This document shows positions 1 to 13,033 of a stretch of 64,000 nt of DNA, piece after piece. Source of the DNA: Sapria himalayana (lineage: Eukaryota; Streptophyta; Magnoliopsida; Malpighiales; Rafflesiaceae); NCBI GenBank assembly GCA_029783825.1, contig JAREIK010003431.1, forward strand, positions 1,438,674-1,502,673. The letters run 5' to 3'. Within the stretch, counting starts at the first letter, position 1. Each line of letters opens with the position of its first letter. The notes beneath the pieces were generated by a model, which saw nothing but the letters and a program-made list of their open reading frames with translations, was not told the DNA's origin and ran no database searches. The translations under genes and the position numbers were made by a program.

Positions 1-299
1 ATAAAGAAAAAATCAAAGGTTCTTACCTTATTGTATTCTGTAAATTATTTAAAATTCTGCCAGAATATATAATTTAAAATGAGAAATTATCACATTTTAG
101 AATATATTTTGTATGAGTTTATAATTTTTTTTGATGAGTTTGAAATGATTCATCAAATGTTATTTGCTATCATCTCATCATAAATGTAATTATTGAAGGA
201 AAATTAAATTTTAATTTTGATGATTAACATTTTTATTAAACAAAGACGTGCCTAGGTATTTTTGGAAAGCTGTGCAATAAATAATGTTGGACTTGAAGT

Positions 300-534
300 T
301 GTTGGAGTTTATGGTCTCTTATTTTTATTATTTTTAATTTATTTTTTGTTTAATTGGAGCACCCAACTTATGTGGGCAGCCTCAATTATTTCGGCCTATA
401 TATAATGTTTTTTTATATTTGCATTGTTTAGTACTGAGTTGTTTATCAAGTTTCATGTCAAGTAATATTCTATTATTTCAAGTTGTTTCTTATTATTTTT
501 TAGTTATTTTATATTTCTTATTTAATTTTTAACA
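300..534 (+). repeat. Candidate Ty1-copia LTR with primer-binding-like site
   Basis: The segment starts TGTTGGAGTTT, a common copia LTR start. It carries a TATA-like TATATATAAT at 397-406 and ends in ACA at 534. Directly after it, 535-547 reads TGATATTAGACTC, a decayed match to the initiator-Met tRNA primer site TGGTATCAGAGC that follows many plant 5' LTRs. Copia integrase and RT remnants lie in the same orientation at 7.56-8.9 kb, so this may be the 5' LTR of that element. The partner 3' LTR was not identified, and the call rests on short motifs only. Confidence 0.35.
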
Positions 535-2161
535 TGATATTAGACTCATAACAGAGGGACCATGGTTTTAGGTGAGTGTGTATGTAAGTTAGGGTCGTAA
601 AACTTAGTGAGTTTGTGCCACTCAACTATTGCTCACGAATGTATGCAGTAGAAAAATAAAATAAAAAATAAAACAAAAATAAAATTAAAATAAAACCAAA
701 AAAAATTGAACATTTCATGTCCGCTGACACTCAGTGTATGCAAGTTTTCCATGGACACAAAATGAGTGTCAAAAATCCTAAAATTCAATAAAAAACTTTC
801 TATTCAGCCAGAGGGGTACTTTATTTGTTAGTGTACTTAATGACAGAAAAACATGTATTGGAAGTCCTAACTTTTGACTTTTAATTTGGGATTTCTTTTA
901 AAACAGAGTTTTAATTTTAGAAATCATAGTTTCTGATTTGGTTTTACTTTTTTTTTCACTCTTTTTGATAATAATCATTTGATTATGATGATATCTATGG
1001 ATGTACAATTTAAATAATAATTTAATCAAGTTGTTAGTAGTTATATTGTTAACTTAATTTTTACTGTGAATAAATTGCACCTTGTTCTTGAATATACTAA
1101 ACTAAATAGAGTTTGAGAAAAAAAATCAGCAGTTATATTCAATATCAATGCAAATTACGTAGGTCCCAAATAAAATATTGTTGATAACAAATAAATTCTT
1201 GAAAATGCCAATATCGATTTCACATTATTCAATATCATATGAAATAACTAGGATAAAAACATCTGACCCATCATATGATGAAATTATAAAAAAAATATTT
1301 TGGTTAATGTTATTATCATTTACTAATAATTTTATCAGATTTCTGAGAATTTTAGCAGATGTAAGATCTTGTATGCTATTGCTTAATCTAAAATGTGACT
1401 CATTAATTATTAAAATATTTCAATGTTTCTATATGATATAAAAGTCTACCATACAAAGTAAATTTTTTTTATCGAGTATATTATGTTATTTATTCTAGAA
1501 GAAAGTGATGATATTAAATGACCTTTTTTGTTGAATATATTAAAAATTACAACAAAGGTGGATCTATTGCTTAGAGCTAGCTGAGTGAGTACAAAAATTC
1601 ATAGAGCTCTGTTAATAATATAATTTTTTCATATGTTAAGAAGTTGTGATCCCTCTTATATTGAAAGAATACGAGGGTGTCATTATTTCATCCTAATAAT
1701 AAGCCTTATATTATTTCATTCAATATTAGGTATGATTCAGATAATAAGAAACCATATGCTAAAGATGTCATGAAAATTAAAACTAAAATGTTGAGGCATA
1801 ATTCAGATAATAAGTCATCTCATTTTTATGGATAGCTATGCTATTGTTCCTCAATAATCTTCATTGTGGTTTCCTGTCTAATTTCCTCCTGGGTAGATAA
1901 TAGCTCTATATCTTTTGAATTTTCATCAACACGACATCTTATAGTCAATGAAATTACATTTTGATCTTTTTTAATCTCTGGATATTAGACTTCTCGAGGA
2001 AACTTGAGAAGGTAAGCATAATTTCTATTCTTCATTACTTGCAAAAGCTATAGACCGAGAGTTATTTTTATTTGAACAACCTATTACATTCTTTTATTCA
2101 TTTAAAATTTTTTTCAAGTTAACATTATGGGCTGCTCTCATTGCTACCTTTATTGCTATAT
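535..2161. other. Intron 1 sequence without a recognised gene
   Basis: This AT-rich stretch contains one 87-codon open frame (1178-1441), but it has no recognisable domain. If the LTR at 300-534 and the copia pol fragment at 7.56 kb belong together, the decayed gag/protease part of that element should be here. I could not recognise gag or protease motifs, so this is only an inference. Confidence 0.4.
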
Positions 2162-4040
2162 TGTGACACCACATTTCTAGGTAGTCTCATTCATTACATC
2201 ACACAACACAATATACAATAAAATAAAATTTTCTCAAATGTACAATATATATATATTTTTGTTTTATATTTTATTTGCTAAGCGGAAGAATGAAAACACA
2301 TAACATATTATTTAAGCCACAATCGGCTTTGCTTTACATGTGCGATTCCGTATGTGGATCTGTCATCGTTCTGGACCTGTACCTAAAAAGGGACCCTACA
2401 ACGGAGTGAGCAAAGCTCAGTAGGATAAACTCTTTCAGAGTTATTCCCTACCTAAGTGCACGTAAACGTCATGAATATATATCAACACACATTCAAGTAA
2501 AATATTTATATGAATGTAATTATGGATAAAATATTTATATGTCCATATTCCTGAGTCTCATCGACTTCCTCACACATGCCAAAGTCAAGTGTGACAAATT
2601 ATATATCTGGATATATATATGCATATATGTATATATATATATATAGAAATATTTATTTTTTTGGAATTATTCTGAAAAATCTAGATCTCTTCTGAAAAAT
2701 ATATTGGACATTTATCCGAATAAAATATGATTTTTTTAGATTTACTCCGGGAAATAAATACCGCCGTAACTCTGCCTGGACGTTGTCTCAATTCGAGTTT
2801 GTAATCTATAATAATTATATACTAAATAAAATCCTGCACTATTCAGTCTGGACGTTGTCCTAATTCGAGTTCGCTAAATACCATTCATATACCTTTATAT
2901 ATATATATATATCATACACCCACCCATGTACATTGAATGTTTCCGTGTATATGAAATATAATTATGCTATTTCCAATTTAACCCATGTTTCAGACATAAT
3001 TATAACAATCCAAATCTAATTCGTCATGTATTAATTTTGCTTAACGAATTATCCAAATTTTTTACCAATTACTTATTTTCAATAAAATTTCGAACAATTC
3101 GAATTAAAATATAAAACATGATCATTTCTGGTCATTTAATAGAAAAAAATTCTGATAAGATAAAACCTCTACCTTTCAGAAAATTTCACAAAAACTTTTT
3201 AAATTTAAAATTAATGTGAAGATCTCATTGAATAGAGTAACTTTAGTTCTTGGACTACTTTATTTCGATTCCAGAATAATCCATTATGATTAAAAGAAAA
3301 TTCATGGATATTTTTAAGTCTGTACCATCTCTCTCCCACTGGCGCCGAACTTTTTTTTCAGTCTTTCTCCCATTTTCCAGATTCCTGACATTTTTATTTA
3401 TTTATTATCATTAATTAATAATATTAATAATTTTTTTTAGGTTGACACTTGCACAGCTGACAGACCACCCACGCAGGCACAACCACGTGTAGACGACATG
3501 GTGCGGTTAGAGGTGTCAAATGGGATGGGCTGGGCTGGTCAGGCCCATTTTTTTTGAGCACGTGCGTACTTTCGTGCCGGGCCTGCTCGGGCCCACCCGT
3601 ACCAGCCAGTAAAATTTTTTTTTATAATTATTTTGTTTTAATTTTTATTTTATTTATAAAAATTATTAAATTATATATAAAATTATAGATAATGTATACT
3701 ATTTTATATTTATAATATGAAAAATGTTAAAATTTATTAAAATTACAAAGTTAAAATTTTTTTAATAATATAATATAAAATTAGTTTAAAATTTATTAGA
3801 ATTATATAATATAGTTATAAATTTTTAAATGAAAAATTAAAAAAAAATAAATAAATCAATAAATAATGTTGAAAAAATTAAAATTAAAAAAAACCTAAGC
3901 AAATCAAATGAAAAATGACCAATCAGCCATTAGATACCGAAGGTCCGAACCAAACAAATTACATTTTCAACGTAACGTATTAATAAAGCGTACAATCAAT
4001 AAAAAATAAAATATCGAAATAAAAAAACAGTAGATCATCA

Positions 4041-6145
4041 TCAATCGTCAGTCGACATATCATGAGCATCATCAGCCGCAACATCAAGATCAGTATCATA
4101 TGGATTATCATCATCAGCAATCAACTTTTCCACTATCGCAGTGGATGCGGCTGCAGTCCCAGTCCCACATCCAGCACGATCATGGATGCTAAACCTCGAA
4201 TCCTCCCAATCCTTCAAACAAGCCAATGCCTCAACAATATTTGAACGTAATCTCGATCTTCTATCCGAAATTACGTTCACTGCAACAGAAAAAGTAGAGT
4301 CCGATGCTACGCTCGACATCGGAGGAGTGTGTAGATCCCGTGTCATCCTAGATGGCACGGAAAATGTGGAATCATATGATTTTTACCACTGTAATATATC
4401 AAGATTCTTAGTATTAGAATGTGATAGGATTGAACAGTAATCGGTATCTAAGTACCGAGAAAGCTCGCTCCTATATGATGGTCCACCCATGCGTTTTCCC
4501 CTCGCTAGCTGAATGAAAAAATCATCATTTCCGAACAAAGTATTAATGTCTGGAATCACAGTCTCACCACCACCACCACCATACCTAGTATCGTAGTATG
4601 TGAATAGGTTAGTCAACTTCTCGTGAATGAACCATTCAGGTGGCTCTTCCAGGTTCATGCACGAGGAAATGTAAGTCATGGTATTTTCTACCCTTTCCAC
4701 TAAACCTTAGGGTCTATGCATGCAGCGAGACAATAAAGAGATGAAACGGTGGACCAGTAATTTAAGTAATTGGTTTTCATCTCTGCAACCATATGGCTAA
4801 GTGTCGAGTCAGCTCGATACTTCCTAAATGTGCTAATAATATTGCATATGCACCAGAGTGCAATGCAAGTCGTGGGCGTATAAACCGACAAACACATGTT
4901 CGTCGTGTCATAAAAAAACTTCATGAATTTTATAAATGAAATTCCTGAAGCCCAGTCAGTGTTGTCAATAATAAATTCGTCACTCTTACTATTGACGTAG
5001 TCGGATATCACGTGTTCGTATCCAACACGTGATTTCAACATCAGTTACGTGTAATTACAACGATGTCTCATATCCGATTGAAATTTTTTCTTCTTAAGAT
5101 TCGCAGACAAACAGAGACTACCAAATTCTTGTTGTCTACGAGGAGTGCGGATATATTTTAGTGCATTACGTATATTATTCAACGCGGAAAAACACACCTT
5201 CATACCCGCTTGAACAATCAGGTTAATCGCGTGACACATACATCTGACATGAAATATCTCTCCTAATGGTGTGTCTCTAATATTCCTAACAAATATGTTA
5301 ATTGCTACTTCATTATTAGATGCGTTATATAATGTGACACTAAAAATTTTATTTTGAATTTTATATTTCCTAAATATTTTGATCATGCACTCAAAAATGG
5401 CCGGGTCATCATGAAGATAAAGAATCTCAGAGAATCTTAAAATTTTTTTATTCATAGTCTAGTTAGAATCTATATAGTGGCTGGTGAGACATGTATAAAA
5501 TGATTCATCGTGACTTGTCCAGATATCGGAGGTCACGGACACCACTCCACTATATGTCATAAATTCATTAATTATTTTTTGTTTTTCTAACTTATATATC
5601 TTTAGTATGTCATTCCTAGATGTGAACCTAGGAATCTTACGATAATCATGCTGAAAATATGTCTGCATGATGCGCACTATCCTTGGATCTTTCTAAAATA
5701 TGATCGGAAGATCCATTAATGTGATAAGTCTAGCTATGCCATCCCTACCCAACTCGCTGGAGTATATAAAGGGAGTAAACTTTGAGACTGAACTCGATCC
5801 AGTCTCAAAAAATGCAGTGCCAAGTTGAGTTTGCCTAGGATCTAATGGATCATGTTTTTTGGTGCATAATTCGGCATGCCTCTTAAGATGCCTACTCCCA
5901 AACGAACTCTTACATGTTAAAAGTCTCATACAATATTTGTACTGTGTTATTTCTTCTTCTTCATCCCTAATATTTTTTTGTTTTATTATATTAAAATGAG
6001 TACAAATTACAGAAGTCCTTCTAGTTTTTTGTTTTTTAGAAATTTGGGTTGAGATGACTGGAGAAACCAAAGTTTCAGCAGTCTCAAATCTTTGTGTAAT
6101 ATTTTCATTTTCTAAATTTAAATATGTTTTATTAGTATTTGTCAT
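4041..6145 (-). pseudogene. hAT transposase pseudogene (BED finger, catalytic core, C-terminal dimerisation region)
   Basis: About 700 codons are readable from ATG at 6145 to a stop at 4041. Residues about 60-95 form a BED-type zinc finger ending LKRHAELC, but the first cysteine of C-x2-C is tyrosine (YKYC). The motif SDIWTS, which holds the first catalytic Asp of the hAT family, is present near 5530. The second Asp motif reads VTLYNASNN, with Tyr for Asp. The C-terminal hAT region SVASDSTFSVAVNVIS and VEALACLKDW is clear, with Asp where SER/SES is usual. The frame is broken by stops at 5693, 5459, 5045 and 4383, and by a frameshift near 4690. The related copy at 28494-30616 has sense codons at the first three of these sites. 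It cannot make an active enzyme as it stands. Confidence 0.85.
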
Positions 6146-6551
6146 TTTTTAGGATTTTTGTTATTCAGAATTGTTATTTAGAGACTAGATGACTGATTTT
6201 AATATTTTTTTTTGGTCTAAAGAGAGAAATTAGAGAGAGAGAGAGAGAGACAGAACGTAAAAATAACTTAAAATAAAGTACCCGGTAAAAGTACTGAGGT
6301 CGGTCACGTGCACGGTACATCACAGTTAAACTCAAAATTCAAAACTAAAGTTGAGATTCCTGAAAATCCAAGCTGAATGCCGAAATCTCGAGTCCCGAGA
6401 GAGAGGAGCAAGATTTTTGAGAGAGAAAATGAGAGAAAAAATATTTATGAAAAACATAAATGTTATAGAGAGGGGGGATGTAATTTATAGATTAAAGAAA
6501 ATATATTTTTTAAAAAAAAGTAATTTTTTTTTTGATTTTTTTTTAATTTTT

Positions 6552-6618
6552 TAGGGGGCAGAATCATGAGGGCCGTTGGATTCTGCCCCCTAGCCGTTGG
6601 AGGCGAGATCCAACGGCT
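6552..6618. repeat. Pair of adjacent perfect hairpins in the hAT leader
   Basis: Arm 6552-6565 (TAGGGGGCAGAATC) pairs perfectly with 6579-6592 across a 13-nt loop. Immediately next, 6592-6601 (AGCCGTTGGA) pairs with 6609-6618 across a 7-nt loop. The loop of the first hairpin carries another GCCGTTGGA-like copy. The same two hairpins occur in the second hAT copy at 28059-28123, at a similar distance from the transposase start. Confidence 0.85.
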
Positions 6619-7559
6619 GAAATTTAATTTTTTTTTAATTTTTTTTTTCTGTTGGGAGGGGGTGGAAATGGGTCGGTTCGGGGGATCGAGGGTCGGGTCC
6701 AATTAGACCCGACCCACGGTCTTTTTTGAGGGAAGGCCGAAGCAAGGGGGACACCGGACATGGGACACCACATGGGACGAACTTGTGCCGGTGTGCCGTG
6801 CCACGGGCACTGAATCGTGCCGGGTCAGGCACGGCACGGCACGGGCACGAGATTTTCCCTTGTCGGGCTAGCCCAGCGCAGCCATGGCCAAACCGTGCCG
6901 AGCCGGCCCGGCCTGGTTGCCACCTCTAGCCGCGGTCTTTTGGTTAAGCAATTTTTTTTTAAATAAATAAATATATATATATTATAATAATTATATAATT
7001 ATATAAAAATATAATAAATTTTTTTTTTCTCAAAATTTAACGAAATTTGATACTGTAGCTATATTTTTCAAGTCGAATTCAATAACGATATTCATTTTAT
7101 CATTATAGCTCTAAAATATTCAGGTTATCTTCTCTTATTGTAAAATTATCATTTTGTCCTTTTTTTTCAGAAATCAAATTATGTTAGTTATTTATTCTTT
7201 TTTTTTTCGGGATTTCACATATATAGTTTGGAAAAATCTTTTAACTTATTTTATTTCATCTCTAAATTGATTCTGATTTAAATTGCATTGTTTATCCTTC
7301 GATCTTAGTATCTTGGACTTTCATGCATTAGTTTGAAGGGAGATTGTGAGAGTTGTTAGAGTTTACATTCATTTATTTTTATCTGATTTAGTTTATTTTA
7401 TATTTGATATTGAGTTGCAATTCAAATTTTTAGTTAGATCGTGTTATGTTTTTTTAAGTTTTTCATGTTATTTTATAATTATTAATTTAATTTCGTATTA
7501 AATTCGTAAAAAATTATTTAATTAATTATAAGTTTTTTTATTCTATCAAAGTATATTTC

Positions 7560-8917
7560 ATTGAAGTTACTTCATATGAGGGAGAGATTGTATAATTTAT
7601 TATCACATGTCTGAATATACATATTTTATTTATGATCTTTATTCTAGAATGAAGAGGATTGTTTCTAGAGCTATTAAGTGTGTATTTCTTTGATGTTCTA
7701 TTATTCCAAAGGGTTATTAGTATTATTCTATTGATCTGAGGAGAGTACTTATTTTTGTCATATCTTAATCGAGAGAGAGTTATTTTTTAAGCTTTCACCC
7801 TTTTTTAATGAGTTCATTGAACATGTTATTACTTTTGTTTCTTGTTTGATTGGAAATGTACTTTAGATTCTATTTGCTCTATGCAAGGAGTTAAGGGAGT
7901 ACTCTATTTGCGTTTCATGGTTTCTCACAACATTTTTGAGATACTTTTATTTACAGAATTGTGACATTTTATTTGATGAACTTGAAGTTGTCAATTTTAA
8001 TAATATTTGTTCCCATATTTCAAAAGCTTTCAAGATATATGAATCAGAATGCTAGTGAGTTGTCAAGATATTTACTTAGATGTGCAAAATTGATTGCTCT
8101 AATAATTTCTATGTAGTGGCAAAAATCATCTTAATCATGTTGCTATTATCTTTTGCAAATTTCTAATGTAGTTAGTTTTTCAGCTAGATATATGAAGTAT
8201 ATTTTTTCATAATGATCTTGATGAGATGTATACTAGTATCTTTTAGTTTTTTTGTTTAGTTTTGTGTAAAGTTTACTGTGTGCTAAAACAATGTTCCAAA
8301 GCTTAGTTCAATTAATTTTCTGCATTAATTATTAGGTTTTGCCTTCATCTATCTATTTTATATAATTCTTATTTTTCTCTTTATATTTGAAATGATAATT
8401 TTTTTCTTGTTGTTGGTTTATATTGGTAAAATCATTATTGCAATGGATAATTGGTTGAAATTTTCATTCTTTTTGATGAAGTTTTAGATGAATGATTTTG
8501 ATGGTTTATATATTTTCTTTGAATTTAAGTTGCGTATTTGGGAAATGTGATGATGTTTGATTAAAGTACATATGATATTGTGTTAAACTTTGGATTATTG
8601 TGGTGGCCACCCATAGATTCTTTACAAAATCTTGTTTTGAATTGTACTTCTATTACTAGTTGTGTGGTTGATTCATTTGGATGTTGAAAGATCTTATTAA
8701 AAGTTATATAATCATCTTTAGACTAGACATTTCAAATGCTTATAGAGTTTAGATTTTCGTTGAAAGATTCATGTTAATAAAATTATTTATATTTTCAGAT
8801 ATATGAAGAAAACACTCAAACCATATATTCTCTATATGGATAGTAGAAACTATCATGGTGAGAGGTTTTCTAATTCTAGATGGTTTTCATGTCTTCTGAT
8901 TTGAGATATCTTACATG
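7560..8917 (+). pseudogene. Ty1-copia pol remnant: integrase end, RT, RNase H start
   Basis: Around 7640-7760 the + strand encodes AIKCVFL and, a little further, IPKGY and YSIDLRR. These match the KCIFLGYS...QKGYRCY...RR segment near the end of copia integrases. Around 8520-8560 it encodes a VAYLGNVMMFDQSTYDI-like stretch, which resembles the RT segment that follows YFLGIEV. Near 8770-8850, RYMKKTLKPYILYMD resembles the start of RNase H (RILRYLKGT). There are many stops and frameshifts. The fragment ends where the hAT element at about 8918 begins. It is the only retroelement fragment here in the same orientation as the host gene. Confidence 0.6.
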
Positions 8918-11900
8918 AAGAAAAAACTCAAACCTGACATGACCCCCCGACATGCCTTGTATCCGGTTCGAACCTGGTCGTGCTTGGACTTGCCAGGTCG
9001 AGTCATGCTGTTTCTGCCCCTTCGGAATTGGGTCATCCCAAACTTCAAAAATATTATAAATTTTAAATTTTAATACTAAATTACAACTCACGAGTCATAG
9101 CTAACAACTAAAAATACGTATAAATTACAAAATAACAAAACAAAATTAAATTAGTAAAAGATAAAAATTAATATATCAAAGATAAACTCATAAACATAAA
9201 ATTTCAATCCCATAAGTACATGTTTGAATAAATAAAGAATAAAATAACAAAAAAAAAAGCAAACTCAAATGACAAATAAATATAAAAAAGATAATTCAAA
9301 AAAGATTAATATTGTCAGCATATGATAGTATTACTAGCAGTAGGCCATAGGCTATACAGTAGACTCAATCTCAGTCATCAATCGTCATTAAAATCTCACA
9401 AATCATTATCAGCAACTAACTTATCTATTCTTGTTGTAGTTACAGCATGATCCTGAATGTTCAAGCTCGAATTATTTTAATCTTTCATGCATGCTAATAT
9501 CTCAATAATATCTGATCATAATTTTAATCTCCTATCTGAAATGACATTCACTGTAACAGAAAAAGTAGGTTTTGATGCTTCATTCGACATCAAAAGTGTC
9601 ATTTGATTCTGTGTCATTTTAGACAATATGTGATAGACAAACTCATATGATTTTTACTATTGTAAAATATTAAGATTCTTTTTATCGGTACATGATATGA
9701 TTGAGTAATAATTAGTATCTAAGTACTAATATAGCTCATTCCTATTCGATGGTATATTTTGTCGTTTCTTTCTCGCTAACTAAATGTAGAAGTTATAATC
9801 TCCGAAAATCATATCTATGTTCGTACTCGGTGTCTCACTACTACTACTACTACTATCATATTTAATATCATAATATGTAAATAATTCAGTCAATTTCTCG
9901 TGAATAAACTCTTCAGGTTGGTCTTCCTGGTTAATGCACGATGATATGTATATCAATATTTTTTATCCAATCCACATTAACCGTAGGATTCATGCAGACA
10001 ACTAGACAATAAAGAGATGAAATAGTTGATTAGTATTTTAAGTACTTGGTTTTTATCTGAATAATCATCTCACCAAATGTTGGTTCATCCCTAAATTTCC
10101 TAAATATATTATTAAAGTTGTATATGCAGAGTGTAATACAAGTAGTGGGAGTATAAACTGATGAATACATATTCATCATATCATAAAAAATATTCATGAT
10201 TTTCATAAATGAAAATTTTGTTGTTTAGTCAGTATCAATAATAATAAGTTTATTATTCTTACTATTAACATAGTCAGATATCACATGTTCGTATTAAATA
10301 CTTGACTCTAATATTAGATATATGTAATCCTAATGGTGTCTTACATTTGATTAGAATTTTTTTTTTTTAGATTCGCAGACAAATAGAGACTACCAAACTC
10401 CTATTTTTTGTGAGGCATACTAAGAAATTATAGTTACATATATTTTCTAAAGTAGGAGAAACAATATTCATCCATGCTTATATTATATGGTTGATGACGT
10501 GACATATGTTTATAATTTAGAAAATCTCTTTTACTAGTTCATCTTTAATAGTTCTAACAAATATATTAATGACTACTCTATTACTAGATATATTGTTGAA
10601 TGTAATATTATATATTTTATTCTAATATTATTTTCTCTAAATATTCTCATCATACACTCATATATGATTGAACTATCATAAAGACGAAAAATTTCTAAAA
10701 ATCCTAATATTTTTTTATTTAGTATTAATTTTAAATTTACACAGTGAGATGCGAGACATGCATAAAATATTTTATCTTAACTAGTCCAGATATCATATGA
10801 CACGAATATCACTAAACCATATTTTTTTAATTTATTAATTTAATATGTCATTCCCTAGATGTGGACCTAGAAATTCTTTGATATGCAGGCTGAAAATAAG
10901 CCTGCATGATACTGATTACTCTTGGAATATCCGAAAATTTATTTGGAAGACTCATCTTGGTGATCAATTTGACTATGTCTTTCCTCCTTAACTCGTTCTA
11001 GTATATAAATCGGATTAAAATTGAGGTTGAATTGGATCCAACCTCAAAAATCCACCGTTAAGTTAAGTTTATTTAATATCTAATGTATTATATTTTTTTG
11101 GTACATTATTCTGCACGTCTCTTAAGGTGCCCGACCTTAAAAATTTTTTTGCAAGTTAATATTTTTTTATAATATTTGTATAGTGCCGATTTTTCATCGG
11201 TATCTTATTATTTTTATGTTGTTTAATATTAAAGTGAGTTCAAACTATTTTATTTTTTTTTTTTTTAGTTTTTTATTTTTTAGATCTTTGGGTTGAGATA
11301 ACAAGAGAAAATAAAGTTTCGGCAGTCTCAGACTTTTTCGTATGGTTATCTTTATCCATATTAGAATTTTTTATTTTCATGTTTAGATTAATTTCGTTAT
11401 CATCATTAAAATTATTATTTGTTATTTTAATTTTTTATTATTTTATTAATTATATTATAATTTTTGTTTTTTAATTATATATTAATTAATATTAATTAAA
11501 CTATAAGTTTTAACTAAAATTAAAATAAAAAAAAATTAAACTAAACAAAAATAAAAATTTAATACCCATAATACATAATCTCATTTTCTTTATGATTTTT
11601 GCACTGTAATCGATAGTCCATATTATGTATTCGAGTCCTGAAAGTTAAAACCGAAAGGAGAGATTGAGAAAGTGAGAAAGAGATGAGAGCTATGATGAGA
11701 CGAGAGATAATATGAGAGAGATATATATATATATAAGATAAAAATTGAGAATGAGAGGGGATAATATTTAGATTTTAAAAATATAATTTAAAAAAAATCA
11801 ATTTTTTTTATTTTTTAGAATATTTTTTTATTTTTTATGGGGTAGAATTATGACAGCTATCAAATTTTATTATGAGTAATTGGGGCTGAATTCAATAGCT

Positions 11901-12347
11901 TAAAATTTAAAATACATGTTTTTTGGCTATTGGCTTGGTTCAACCATCACAGATTCCAGAAGTTTCAACATCTGGAATCTTTAGGCTATAGGTTGGGTCT
12001 GGGACCATCGGGTCATCGGGAAGTCGAGCGGTGGGGTCAGGTTAGGGCTTCACTCGGTCGGACTTCCAACTCTGAAGTCAAAACACCGGCTCGAGATCTG
12101 GGTCTGGCCATTCGGGGCTTGGGGTGGAGCACGGTTCAAGTTGTGCTAATGAACTATGCCTTCGGGCCAGGGTACTAGGCCGTGCTTGGCCCGACACAAG
12201 GCCCAGGTTATCTCTGCACAAAGCAACATGAGTTGTTCCTTGAGCATGCCCGGCACGGGCCCATCACAATTCTGGAATGTGCCATGTCTGGCTAGGTACG
12301 GCTGAGTCGGGCTAGGCTTGTGCTTCCCGGCCTGTTTGACATCTTTA
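8918..12347 (-). mobile_element. Decayed hAT element, about 3.4 kb
   Basis: The right end CCTGTTTGACATCTTTA (to 12347) is a mutated form of the hAT terminus. The left end near 8918 is weaker (AAACTCAAACCTGACATGAC). Both ends are GC-rich in an AT-rich setting. Between them lies a minus-strand transposase pseudogene collinear with the copy at 4041-6145. The leader at 11815-11910 still shows traces of the hairpin region. No convincing 8-bp duplication was found, so both boundaries are approximate. Confidence 0.7.
9370..11430 (-). pseudogene. hAT transposase pseudogene, heavily mutated
   Basis: The nucleotide order matches the better copy at 4041-6145 from end to end. It has the acidic C-terminus near 9380, the dimerisation-region equivalent near 9500-9600, the middle of the protein near 10500-10700, and the BED-finger region near 11050-11150. 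Stops and frameshifts are frequent and no long open frame survives, which fits an older insertion. It encodes no usable product. Confidence 0.65.
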
Positions 12348-13033
12348 AAACACTCTTCAAAGATTAACTTTTAAATATTTTATTTAAAGTATATTTAACT
12401 TCTCAAATCGACCTTTTTTCTTGTAAGTTGGATTCTTGAGTTATTGCATAGATACACATTCCAACTTGAAAGGGGTGGTCAAGATATTTATAATTGGGAG
12501 AATTAATGCAATATAAATCGAATGCATATATCAAAAGAAAACAATCTACGTAACAAATGTTTAAGGGGTGCCCTTGTATGATAAGCAAAACAAATTCGGG
12601 AAATCGACATGTTTTATGTTCTCGTTCATAATAAAACAATAGACATAATAAAACAAAAAGAACAAAAATATAAACTATAAATTGAAACTAATACTTATCC
12701 TTACTTTGGCCCATAATGATTTCAAATATCAAACATGGTAGAAAATAAAATAAGTTGAGATATTTTGTGAATATGTCTGGTGGTTTATTTGTTGTAAGAA
12801 TATAAACTTTAATAATAATAACATCCTTAATTTTTTTCTTAAGAAAATAATAATTTATTTATTTGTGTTTTGTTCACTTGTTAAATATTGAATTGTACTT
12901 CATATAATTCTTTATGATTGTCGCCGCATGTAGTAATGTGGAAAGAAAATATGTATTCAATCTTCTAAATTAGATATTGAATCTAAATAATCTCATAGGT
13001 AACTATTATCATTATTATCAATTTACTTTTGTA

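Larger units (their letters stand above)
3508..6928 (-). mobile_element. Near full-length hAT element (3.4 kb)
   Basis: The left end reads TAGAGGTGTCAAATGGG and the right end GGTTGCCACCTCTA, forming terminal inverted repeats. The flanks GGTGCGGT (3500-3507) and GCCGCGGT (6929-6936) match at 6 of 8 positions, as expected for an old 8-bp hAT target duplication. GC-rich subterminal regions rich in GGCCCG and GGCACG motifs flank an AT-rich interior. The interior holds one decayed transposase gene on the minus strand. Two adjacent perfect hairpins lie at 6552-6618, between the transposase start and the right end. The element sits inside a gypsy-type solo LTR. Confidence 0.85.
2162..7221 (+). mobile_element. 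Solo LTR of gypsy type, split by a hAT insertion
   Basis: The left part (2162-3507) begins TGTGACACCACATTTCTAGG, and the right part (6929-7221) ends GGGATTTCACA. The intervening 3421 bp are a hAT element with its own 8-bp duplication. With that removed, a unit of about 1.63 kb remains with TG...CA ends. It is flanked by TATAT at 2157-2161 and TATAT at 7222-7226, a 5-bp target duplication. TGTGACACC starts and this kind of 3' end are familiar in plant Ty3-gypsy LTRs. No internal gypsy coding sequence adjoins it, so it looks like a solo LTR. The duplication is low-complexity, which lowers confidence somewhat. Confidence 0.6.

Noticed and set aside
1178..1441. 87-codon open frame near the start of the window
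   Set aside because: No domain or motif. It may be decayed copia gag, but nothing in it supports that.
2125..2160. ATGGGCTGC... stretch considered as part of the missing LPA1 N-terminal exon
   Set aside because: Only a few codons recall the expected LMGCK... end, the following residues do not match, and there is no suitable donor site.
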